This document shows, in pieces, positions 21,918-31,900 of a stretch of 64,000 nucleotides of DNA (position 1 is its first letter; each line of letters opens with the position of its first letter). The position numbers and the translations under genes were made by a program. Origin of the DNA: Adineta steineri (lineage: Eukaryota; Rotifera; Eurotatoria; Adinetida; Adinetidae); contig CAJNOI010000110.1 of NCBI GenBank assembly GCA_905250115.1, forward strand, positions 62,001 through 126,000, read 5' to 3'. The notes under the pieces were generated by a model. The model was given only the letters and a program-made list of their open reading frames with translations. It was not told the DNA's origin and did not search any database.

Positions 21918-22967
21918 ATGGCTTTCTATTCGACTAAACTTCTGATTTATATCACAGCAATTACCTGCGTAATAATTATAGGCAGTTTTGAAATAAGAAA
22001 ACTTCAGTGTATCCAAATACGGAATTCTATCCAAAAATTTTCAGCCGAAGATCTCGACGCATATAAGCATTCATTTCCAATTTCATCGCAACGTAATCTA
22101 GTGATAACAACTGCCGTTAACTCAGATCTGATGACTATATATCGCTTTTCACGTTCATTCCGAGCAACTTGTGCTTTTTGCACGCTGGTAATGATTGTCA
22201 CAAATGCAACAATGTATAATAATGATTTCAAAGAGTTAGCAGAACTTTATTCAATCATTTATGTATCCCGTGAGAAGTATACTCCAGAACACTTGAAATC
22301 ACATCTATCCAATATTAAAAATATTCACTCTACTCGTTGGATAATAATCAATAATTATTTACTGACATTACAATCAAAGAATGAAGTGTTCAACAATGTA
22401 TTTATCTGTGATTCACGTGATACTGTATTTCAAACAGACGTTTTTGTACACATGACTGCGTATACTCCAGGATTATATGCTTTTATGGAAGACATTCGTA
22501 TGACAATTGGCACATGTCCAATCAACAAAGATTGGATAAAAAAATGTTACGGCGAAACAGAAGTCAGAAAGCTGTTTAATAATCCAATTAGTTGTTCAGG
22601 TACAATACTTGGTAAATGGTTTGCAATTCTATCGTATCTATCTATCATGGAGTCTGAGATATTGAGCACACCAGTAGCCTGTAAAGCTCGTATGGGCACT
22701 GATCAAGCAATTCACAATTACATAATCTATAATGAGAAGATACCCAACGTAACAATTCATCATATCTCTCATGAATATGGTTTTATCGGTACGTTGGGAT
22801 ATCCGCTATGGTTGAAGAGAAATCAGTTTGGATTAGTACAAAACGCAAATAGATCGGTCTATGCAGTTATTCATCAGTGGGACAGAAGTGAACAAATGAA
22901 AATTCAATTTCAGCAGGAGTATCAAATAATACCATCAAATATTCGAGATAAAAAAAATTCAGTATGA
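21918..22967 (+). CDS. type II membrane glycosyltransferase-like protein
   Basis: A 349-residue single-exon protein with an N-terminal signal anchor at about residues 8-24 and a presumably Golgi-lumenal body. A hydrophobic strand followed by an acidic pair, VFICDSRD (Asp165/Asp168), resembles the DxD-type metal and nucleotide-sugar site of GT-A glycosyltransferases. Downstream are CSGTILGKW (about 226) and MGTDQAIHNY (about 262), the latter matching the (G)TDQ motif in several such families, where it binds acceptor or metal. The order of motifs and the length suit a GT-A enzyme, but no named family can be proven by eye. It converges on the receptor gene at 23389, with a 421-bp gap. Confidence 0.65.
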   Translation: MAFYSTKLLIYITAITCVIIIGSFEIRKLQCIQIRNSIQKFSAEDLDAYKHSFPISSQRNLVITTAVNSDLMTIYRFSRSFRATCAFCTLVMIVTNATMYNNDFKELAELYSIIYVSREKYTPEHLKSHLSNIKNIHSTRWIIINNYLLTLQSKNEVFNNVFICDSRDTVFQTDVFVHMTAYTPGLYAFMEDIRMTIGTCPINKDWIKKCYGETEVRKLFNNPISCSGTILGKWFAILSYLSIMESEILSTPVACKARMGTDQAIHNYIIYNEKIPNVTIHHISHEYGFIGTLGYPLWLKRNQFGLVQNANRSVYAVIHQWDRSEQMKIQFQQEYQIIPSNIRDKKNSV

Positions 22968-23388
22968 TATTAATTGTCAAATTGTACTTTATTCTATTAA
23001 TTTATTTTCTAAAGAATAAAGCTTTTTGTTATCTCTATTGATCATTTATTCTTTGAAAAGAGATAATATAACTGCATATATCATCAGTTGAAAAATCCAG
23101 GTGTGATATTTTTATTAATGAGCTGCTTTTATTTCAACTTTAATATAATTTTCTTTTTTCTTATTTAACACAACAGAACGCAAAATGTCGTAGTATAACT
23201 TCGCTAATCCTATCTCATGATTAGTGATGCTTTAAAGAGTACAAACCAGATTACTTTTATTTTGAAATTTACATAGCAATATCAAAATTGAGTTTTATAT
23301 CATTCTTCTTACTATTATATTTCAGTGTATGATCAATTTGAACTGCACTTTATTTCATAATAAACTTTGAGTCTGCTGCACAATCGAA
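22968..23388. other. convergent 3' spacer
   Basis: This spacer lies between two converging genes. AATAAA-type signals are visible shortly after 22967 (AAAGAATAAAGC). Nothing else is recognised. Confidence 0.4.
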
Positions 23389-24294
23389 TTATAACACAGC
23401 TACTGCATCAGTATGTGGTTGTCGATATAATTTTTTTATTATAATTGTTTTAACTGGATCAGTAAATTGAAATAAAGCAATCATAATAAGTAGCAATGAG
23501 ACATCAACAAATGTAAAAGCAATACGAATAGGGTATTTTGGTGGTTGACTAATAAATCCCATAAGAAGAAAGATTGTATAAGGTATACCAAGTGTTAATT
23601 CTATCGATACAAGTATGATTATTCGACTAACCATTTGCAATTCTCTTTTTGCACGAGATAACGTATTAGTTAGTGTTACACGTTTACTCATCTCTTTGAC
23701 ATATATAATTAACTTAAAATAAATAAATATAATACCACCCATAGGTAGTAAATATATAAAAACTATATTATAGACCGATATAAAGGAAAGATGAAGTGGC
23801 AGTTCGCATAACTGATCATCGATATAATATTGTATTTCATTAGTAAGCATGTGTGGAATAGTGCATATAAAGGCAAATATCCATGATAAACCGATAAGAA
23901 AAACTTGAAGCCACTCTGATTGCCATAATAAACGAGTTGGAGAAACTACAGTCATATACCGATAGTTTGCTTGTAATAAATAAGAATAAAATTGTCCAGC
24001 ACAGAAAACATAACCAATGTAAGATCGAAAAATACAAAGTGAATCTTGATATTGGATATGTTTAAGATCATTTAGAAGTTCAACGATAGTTATTGAAATC
24101 ATACGACTCGCTAATAATAGTTCGCTAACACATGAATTGATAACAAGTATCATGGAAACTGTGTGACATGTTTTATCTATTGTAGCAATAGATATAATTA
24201 TTATCGCTAGTATAATCGCCAAGGTAAGACATATGATATTAACAATACCAAGAGGAATAAACCAAAACTCATTATGTATGATTGTTAAATTCAT
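23389..24294 (-). CDS. 7TM receptor, FTDPV family
   Basis: A 301-residue intronless receptor with seven hydrophobic helices. Family hallmarks shared with the gene at 36248 are WFIPL.I.N at the start, DKTCHTVSMIL between TM1 and TM2, DSLCIFRSY before TM3, YRYMTVVSP in place of DRY, a Leu-rich TM4 after RLLWQSE, KEM...RAKREL before TM6, and FQFTDPVK in TM7 replacing NPxxY. Cys in the TM3 approach and in DDQLCELP of loop 2 should form the conserved disulfide. It appears to be a chemosensory-type lineage, with two intact and two dead copies in this window. The ligand is unknown. Confidence 0.85.
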   Translation of the reverse strand: MNLTIIHNEFWFIPLGIVNIICLTLAIILAIIIISIATIDKTCHTVSMILVINSCVSELLLASRMISITIVELLNDLKHIQYQDSLCIFRSYIGYVFCAGQFYSYLLQANYRYMTVVSPTRLLWQSEWLQVFLIGLSWIFAFICTIPHMLTNEIQYYIDDQLCELPLHLSFISVYNIVFIYLLPMGGIIFIYFKLIIYVKEMSKRVTLTNTLSRAKRELQMVSRIIILVSIELTLGIPYTIFLLMGFISQPPKYPIRIAFTFVDVSLLLIMIALFQFTDPVKTIIIKKLYRQPHTDAVAVL

Positions 24295-25393
24295 ATCTGT
24301 TATCGCTCCTTTTTGTTCTTTATTCCTCTTCTTTCATAAAACAAGAATCTTCCTTCTCGTCACAATATTCACTCCTTAAACACTCAACAATATCACTGGT
24401 ACGTGGAGAAATGGAAGAGATATATCATGCCAGAACACTTCTCCTCCCCGCCGACAGAGAAAAGAAAAATAATATGACAGAACGAAAACATCAGAAAAAA
24501 ACGACTAAAATAACAAGAACATAAAGTTATAATAAAACACAAAAGGAAAATAATAATCGCAAAAGGTTTTTTAAAGAAGATGAAACTAATTCATGAAAGA
24601 GATAATCGTAATAAAAACAAATGTAACCACGTAATGGTGTACAGATGAGATAGAAATAAAGGAAGAAAAAAGCGAATAAAATGGTACGCAACAATTGATA
24701 TAGGTCCAACACTATTAAGTATAAGCTATGATGAACTTGCACGTTCACCTCGAAGAACATTTATTATGAACATAAAATACTAGGGAGCTGCTAAGCATCG
24801 AAACCACTCTTGATCTTCCGTGTTACACGGTATTTTCTTACAGCAAAATTATGATAATACTGTATCATCAACAAGGGTCTGACAACAGGTGGTTATAATA
24901 GGAATTAATATACCAATAAACAGATAAAATATCTTCTAATACGGAAAACAAAAAATTCGTTGAGTGTATTTTGAAAGATAAAAAAGTTAGAATATATTCT
25001 TTGGTAAGCATCATACGCACTTTATTCGCTTCAATGAACGATAGTAAGTAGTTATGCTTCAGTTTTTATATTAATAATATAAAAGATTATCTATGATTAA
25101 AATATTCTGCATGAATAACCAATTTGATTTTTCTTTTGAGAAATAATATAAATGTAATATTTTCAGAAAAATAAACTTGTTTTAGACACTCTTCTTGAAA
25201 TAATTTATTTCGTATTTTTGACGTTTCGATATATGAAAGAATCCTTTCTCACTTTATTTATTGATGGAAATGAACACTAAAACATTTACGCGCACTTTTA
25301 ATTATCTTATCATTCTAGTTCTTTCTCTATTTTTCTTTTCTTTTCTTTTTTTTCTGTTGTCGATAGTAGAGATGATCTTTTGTCATCTTCTTT

Positions 25394-25449
25394 CAGGATG
25401 TGGATAGATGTGAGTTGAGCAGAAAAAAGTAATTCACACTCACATCCTT
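25394..25449. repeat. GT/CA palindrome 10
   Basis: CAGGATGTGGATAGATGTGAGTT on the left; AATTCACACTCACATCCTTA on the right. Well-paired arms. Confidence 0.75.
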
Positions 25450-25578
25450 ACTCTAATTAAATTTTAGGGTTAAAAAATGCTTAATAACAGCACTACGACA
25501 AACATATCCACAATCAACAGAAAGAGATATACCATGAAAAGAAAGAGAAAGTATCATCTATACATAGTCATCAAAAAG

Positions 25579-25630
25579 AAGGGTGTGGGGATTGTCTTTA
25601 TTTATCATAAACTCCACATCCATCCTTCTT
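25579..25630. repeat. GT/CA palindrome 11
   Basis: AAGGGTGTGGGGATTGTC on the left and ACTCCACATCCATCCTT on the right, only about 130 bp after palindrome 10. Confidence 0.7.
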
Positions 25631-25947
25631 CTCTTACCGAAAGTAATGACATGTGATTTTTTATTTCATATTATGTATAAAAAACAGACAACAATAAAAC
25701 AGAAACTTTTTCTTCGAACTACAGTAGTCTATAGTTTAAATTTTTTATATAAGGGTATAGTAAGAGCTTATGAATAAGAAAAGTAATAGTCATTTGTGTG
25801 CGTTATCTGCTGTAGAGATATCGATGCAATAGAACGAAAGAAAACCTTCTGTTTTTTTTTATTGATGACGTCTTCTTTGTTTTGTCATATTTTTATAGTG
25901 AATCAATTTTGATAAAGATATGAGAAAAGATGACATCATCATAAACA

Positions 25948-25954
25948 TATAAAT
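25948..25954 (+). promoter_or_regulatory. TATA box of the Cys-rich gene
   Basis: TATAAAT lies 43 bp upstream of the ATG at 25997. A TGACATCA motif at about 25931 and TGACGTCT near 25866 may be bZIP sites. Only the TATA box is well supported. Confidence 0.45.
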
Positions 25955-25996
25955 ATTTACACGTTTCTTCTTTTCTTATAATAAAATCAAATACAA

Positions 25997-26251
25997 ATGG
26001 ATTCTAATAAAAACGGCGACTCTCCACCACCTTATATCTATTCAACATTACAACCAACAAATTCATTTGCTAGCCCATTTTCTTCTAATGAACCTTCAAA
26101 ACTAAATGTAGAATTAACAAATCCAACCTTCAATAACAATAATTCATCGTCTTCGTCATGTCGGGATTGTTTAGAATGTTTTGTATCAATTATGGAATTT
26201 CTTTCTTGCTGTTGCGCATTTGTTGGATGTATAGCAGAATGTGCTAAATAA
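25997..26251 (+). CDS. small Cys-rich C-terminal tail protein
   Basis: An 84-residue single-exon protein. The N-terminal half is polar, Ser/Asn/Pro-rich and contains a PPPY motif (residues about 10-13) of the type bound by WW domains, for example those of Nedd4-like ubiquitin ligases. The C-terminal 30 residues hold eight Cys in a hydrophobic stretch (CRDCLECF...LSCCCAFVGCIAECAK), which could be a palmitoylated membrane tail, as in CYSTM-like stress proteins. That comparison rests on layout only. The nearby TATA box supports expression. Confidence 0.65.
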   Translation: MDSNKNGDSPPPYIYSTLQPTNSFASPFSSNEPSKLNVELTNPTFNNNNSSSSSCRDCLECFVSIMEFLSCCCAFVGCIAECAK

Positions 26252-27461
26252 AAATTTTGCATTTCTATCTTATATTTTCCTAAAATCTCAAGTTTATAAA
26301 TAAAAGAAAAAAAACTAAATATTAGTGCACTTTGAATTCTTGTATAACGACAAGATTTTGTTTAGAACAAACAAATACATTCGGTTTAGAATAGTTGGTC
26401 AGTATTCGTCAGAAAGGGTATAAATCAACTAACAAAGGAACTTCACTATCGTATATACTTCGTTTAATTTCATAGTGTATATAAAAACTCTATAAGAATT
26501 TCTGTTGTTAGGCTTTTCTCCTCTGATTAAGGACACCTTACTAAATCTATATCTTGAAATACCTTGTTAAAAGTCCTTTTTTTAAAGATTCCTCATATCG
26601 TCAACAAATGAAACTTTTAGAATGAAATAAAGATTGTGACAACTATTATGGAACGAATTCTCTGTTTCAGCGTTTTTCATAATACCCTACGACATGATAA
26701 AAATGTCGTTAAATTTTCATAACTGGATAAGAAAGGTCTAATCACACGATGAGCTCAAACGGAGTGTATCATTTGGTGAGATTTTGTCGTACAAGTATTT
26801 CACTCTTCCTAGTGTATACAATATTAAAACAAAACTATTAAATCAATATCTGCGAGACTAAAATGTGAAACACAATCATGCTGATAACATTATAAATTGA
26901 ATTGTCAATAAGTTCTCAAATTTTCAAATATTTATTTTATTCATCGAAAAAAACATTTCATTAATCTTTTTATATCAACTATTCGACGTAATCCTCATCT
27001 TTTCAATTCATTTCTGGAATATATTTTGGTATTTGAGAATAAACCACAGTGTGAGGGTGGGTGTGTATATCTTTATATCCACACCCGCACCCTGAAGATC
27101 TAATACCTGTAAAAAATCGTTTTTAATGATAATCCATTTATTAATTAGATATATAATTATGTCATACAATCAAAAATATAATAGAAGAACATGTAAATAA
27201 AGTTGGCTCACAATCCGAGCAAATTTTTGCTCCAAGTCGAACTTAATGAGCTCTGTGCAACAGTACAGTGAAATTTTTTGTAACTTAAACTTTAATTCTT
27301 AAGATTATAGATAATATCATACAAACTAAGAAAATTAAAATTGAAGATACACAAAATCTGAACAAACCATTGCATAGAGCTCACTAAGTTATATTTAGAA
27401 CAAGGACAAAAGCTTAAAGGCAGTTCCTAGAGTAAGTTGGTTGAAACACAACAGTTCAAAA
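26252..27461. other. spacer with one palindrome
   Basis: No exon is supported. AATAAA-like signals follow the Cys-rich gene. A palindrome lies at 27049-27095. Confidence 0.4.
27049..27095. repeat. GT/CA palindrome 12
   Basis: GTGTGAGGGTGGGTGTGTATA faces TATCCACACCCGCACCCTGA with a loop of only a few bases. One of the most compact members. Confidence 0.8.
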
Positions 27462-28067
27462 CTAATTAACTACTGGTTCACCAATATTTGTATGATAAAT
27501 GTCTGACAGTTCGGCATACACTTTGAATATATTATTCATTCGATCAAGTAGAGTTTGACGATCAGAATCACATTCGTTAAGACTATTGATTATCTCACGT
27601 ATACTATAGCTGGTCCAGAATGCATTTTTGCGGTTGTAAAATGGACGATTGTCTATACCATTTCCAAAAACTTCTTTTAAAATTTCAATATCATTCGACT
27701 TCTTAAAAATATCGCGAGTTTCTTCGTAAGTAAAAAGATAATAGAAATTATCATATCCAGCCCAAGTAATAGCCGAAATACACATTGGACAAGGTTCATG
27801 AGTACTTAGAAAAATGCATTCTTTTGCATCTGGTATTTTAGATCGATCCTTTATTTGCCAAAGTGTATTGATAACGTTGATCTCACCGTGCCAGATTGGA
27901 TTTTCTGCTTGACCATTACCTGTAGCAACAACAATCGATAAGTCTGATTTTTTGAGAATAGCTCCGCCAAATACACAACTGCCATGTGCAACAGTCACTC
28001 GAGTCTTGGGAATAATATCCTGTTCGATAACATCGAAAAGTCGGCTGACTAGATCGATACTATTCAT
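27462..28067 (-). CDS. nucleoside/CMP-type deaminase
   Basis: A 201-residue single-exon protein of the zinc cytidine deaminase fold. The catalytic motifs are HGE (His60, Glu62) and PCPMC (Pro92, Cys93, Cys96), giving the H/C/C zinc site and the proton-shuttling Glu. The order and spacing are those of the CMP/dCMP, guanine and tRNA-adenosine deaminase group rather than the short free-cytidine deaminases. Substrate cannot be read by eye; a free base or nucleoside is likely given the bacterial-like compact domain and a C-terminal helical extension of about 60 residues. There is no signal peptide, so it is cytosolic. The lack of introns is compatible with horizontal acquisition, but codon use is like its neighbours. 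Confidence 0.8.
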   Translation of the reverse strand: MNSIDLVSRLFDVIEQDIIPKTRVTVAHGSCVFGGAILKKSDLSIVVATGNGQAENPIWHGEINVINTLWQIKDRSKIPDAKECIFLSTHEPCPMCISAITWAGYDNFYYLFTYEETRDIFKKSNDIEILKEVFGNGIDNRPFYNRKNAFWTSYSIREIINSLNECDSDRQTLLDRMNNIFKVYAELSDIYHTNIGEPVVN

Positions 28068-28978
28068 CTAAAATTAAAATTAAAGACTGTTTCAATGGAG
28101 CTCCTACAACCTGATCTTCATGTATACAACCGATACTGAAGTTAAACTCAGTTGTTCTGTTGACTCAAGTATTTCTTTATATTCTTTGTTGCTCGCTCTA
28201 CTGGAAGATAGGTTATCTACAGAAAGAGTCACTTTTGTTCGTTCGTTTGTCAAAGGACAAAAGGAAAGCCAGCAATGGATACTAGCGATGTTTATTTATT
28301 CCCTCGGCTAAAGGAAGAGTCGTATGTAGAAGAGAAAGAATTTGTGATTATGCTCGTATCATATGTTAAAAAAAAACAAAACGAACGATTAAGGATGAGT
28401 GAAGATAATTACAGCTAGTTAACCCTAACAGTCCCGTAGTAGTAAAAATGCTACACATATTCTACAGAAATCAGTACGTAACCATTTGGAATGAAAGATA
28501 TATATATGTAACTGAACGATTGATCGTTCGTGCTTTATTTAACCGAATAAATGAATACGAACGAATATGAAAACGAAGAGAGAAGAATGAATAATGAACG
28601 ACTATCTCTCTATACTCACCGTTAATGAGGTGAAATGGCCAAGAATATGTAAGAGATACTGATGGATGAAATCTGTCACAATATAGTCGTCTATTGAAAC
28701 GTTGATGGTGGGGATGTTCTAATCAAAAATCCACATACACTCTCTCGCATGAGAATATATATCTAAATATATAAGTCGCTTCTCGTTAAGAATCGATAAT
28801 TTTATTTATAGGACAAAGCACATCAAAAAAAAAGAAAGAGAATATACCAGAATGAAGCAGAAAGCAAGAAGCGGACGTATCAGAATGCAAGAGAGAGTAT
28901 ATGAGTATATATACGAGCATCGGCAGCAAAGAGTTAATAGAGTAAGGAATGTTTTTGATAATATTGAAGCAGACAAGT
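28068..28978. other. spacer with one palindrome
   Basis: No supported gene. The frames at 28120 and 28852 (+) have no domain features. Palindrome 13 lies at 28704. Confidence 0.4.
28704..28745. repeat. GT/CA palindrome 13 (weak)
   Basis: GATGGTGGGGATGTTCT faces AATCCACATACACTCTC. The polarity is that of the family and the arms have several mismatches. Confidence 0.5.
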
Positions 28979-31900
28979 TCACGATGAACGAAATCGTCTT
29001 AATTGTTGTTGAATTGCTGTTTGAAATTGTTTTTTATAGTTCTCCGATGGTAAAATAAAGGTAAAAAAGATCAATATCGATGGTATGAACGAGATAAAAT
29101 AGCCGAACAGATACAGCCAAGGATCGCGCATTGTTTTCATACATCTATTCATAAATGTAATGATCAGACGAGGTGTACCCAACAAAACTATCATTCCAGG
29201 TGGAAATAAAAGACGTTTATTTTGAGATAATTGTTGTCTGAATGATGTTGTAGATTCTAAAGTAGAACGATTACGAACCATATATTTAACAGTTAGAAAA
29301 ACTGAGATCAGATTGGTGAGAAGAGGACCAAAAAAATGAATAAGAGTCATTGATGAATTGTAAATATTCATTGATGATGAATATTGAACGAAACACCAGA
29401 CCCGATGTTCATCTTCATCTTGATCATCAATCAATTCACGATAAATTGGATCATGAATATATGAAAGAATGATTATCAGAAATAAAGAAGGAATAACCCA
29501 TTTTGCTACTCGTTTACTTTTTCCTTTATTAAAATTGACACCTTGAATAACATTGATACATCTTTCAATGGCTACACAGGCGAATAACCATTCATTCAAT
29601 GCTAAAAGAACTTTTAGAGCTACATCATTTGTTATACAATTAAATAATAGTAATGATCGATTTTGAATAATTTCCATTTGAGAGAGTAGAAGATGAAAAA
29701 ATTTAATTGTTAATAGAAAAACCATGAATGTCGAACTGATTGATGATGTTAGAAGATAATAACCACAACCAACTTCCTTCAATTTCTGCGATTGAAAAGT
29801 AATGATTGAGAATGATCCACTGATCAATCCAATACCGAAAATAAGTAGAGTGATCATCATACTCACAATTACAATCGACGATTGTCGATACCATGCAACA
29901 TTTGGTTTAATATAATATCCAATGATTGGATCCAGTGAAACAATATAACTTTTGGTAGAAAATTGACATTTACTACCATAAAAACATTCTTTACATGCAC
30001 ATATTGAACTCGTTGGACATACTTCACTATTCCGAAAACATTGACCATCATTTTTACAATCGTTATATCCTTGACAATCGTTGTTCATAGAATGATTGAA
30101 TGAAAAACAATTGGCAAAACGATCGAGATCACAAATACACATTAAATTTTCATCGTAGAGACAGCGCAATTGAGGTTTTTCTCGACATAACATTGGATAA
30201 AATTTTGCACGTTTGATCTGTTCAAGATTAGCAATAGTTAAATTTAAAAGATCTGTAATACTCGAACAGTGTTGTTTTGATAATATTGAAGTATCAATAT
30301 TTTCAGTTGGAGAAAATGCTTCGCGAAGAATAGCCAAATAATAACTTTGATTCGGTAATTGAACAAATAGAATATTAAATGGTTGAGAGGCATAAATTAT
30401 AATTAGATCATTATCAATTGGAATTTTTTTAAATCTTGTCATTCGCTCATGTTCTGTGTCTTCGAATGTTCTTATAAAATGAATAAGAACAAATGATGAA
30501 GTAGATACGATTGTCTTATCTAAACGTAGAATGATACGACTACTAGAATATTCACATCTTGAACCATAATAACCTTCTTTACAAATACACATTATAGATT
30601 GTAGATCAACTCGATCATCAGAAGGAATACAAGTTCCATCATGTTGACAAGGATTTGAATTACAGATCGATCGTTTTAGATAACAATATGAACCAAACGT
30701 ATGCAATGGGCAAACACAAATTGATGGCGAAAGACAAATAGAATTCACGGAACAATGGCATATATATGTTACATTACATGATGTACCAGAATATCCTGTA
30801 TCACAACGACAATAAGACGACGAATTACTATTGGAGTATCGGACGCATCTACCATGCAGTCCACACGATAAATCACATGATTCTCTTTCTCCGTATTTCG
30901 GAATAAATAGCTGGGCAGAAAGTCGATTGACAGGAAGAAATTGAAAGGGAATTGGCAAATGCCAACTGGCCAAGAAATTTAATGTGGTTTTATCGAAAAG
31001 ATCAATACGAATTGAATAATTATTTAAGTAATGTTTTGGTCGATGTGGATAAAGTAAATACCGATTAAACTTTGTTGCACAATCATGAGCAGGTATATAC
31101 ATTATTTGTTCATGATACCGAGCAATTTCTCCTTCTTTATCGATCAACATGATTACTACTTGAAAAACGGAGTTGGTAAAAGCTGCTTGAAGTGAAACAA
31201 GTTGAAACGTAAAACTGATTCGTTGACTTTGCCATTGACATCGAGATCCAAAATAGCTCGGTGGACAAAGACATTTCTTTGTTTGATTAACGCTATGTAG
31301 CACGAGAATACCACGATGGCAATACCAATTTTTACGAGTATCTGTGTGAAATGTTTTTCTTGTGTCTTTTCGAACCGTCGAAGTGTGTACAATTGACAAT
31401 GAAGAAGATTTTGGTGGAAAATCACCAAATCGAAATGAAGTTAAAAAGTAGTGTGAGTCCTTTCGAAAGTCCTTCCGGTCTATTTTGCATAACTCTGTTT
31501 CAGTATCAGTTCGGTTAAAAATAGATGACCAAGGCAAAACTATTAACCGATGATCTTGGAGACATACATCTTCTTGTGGTATTAATGCCATTGGTGCCCA
31601 GTCACAAATATTGTCTTGAGTAAGACATTTTGACATGTTCCATGGATAATACTTCTGATCGTTAACACGACTGCCATTACTAAAATAGAGATTTCGTAAT
31701 CGGAATTCCGAACAATTATCGATGCGTTCATCGAACATTTGAGATATTGGTAAACAGTAAGTCAATCCCGATTCACCACTAATACATTCATGTTCATTGA
31801 ACGAACATGTTGCATTAGGACAATTTAGTTCGTCAGCACCATTTAGACAATCCCATACATTGTCACAATGAACGTAAGCATTATCACATGGCCACCATTC

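Larger units (their letters stand above)
24295..25996. other. spacer with two palindromes, no gene seen
   Basis: The frames at 24282-24524 (+) and 24527-24760 (-) show no domain and biased composition, and are not called. Two GT/CA palindromes lie at 25394 and 25579. The right end holds the promoter of the Cys-rich gene. Confidence 0.4.
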
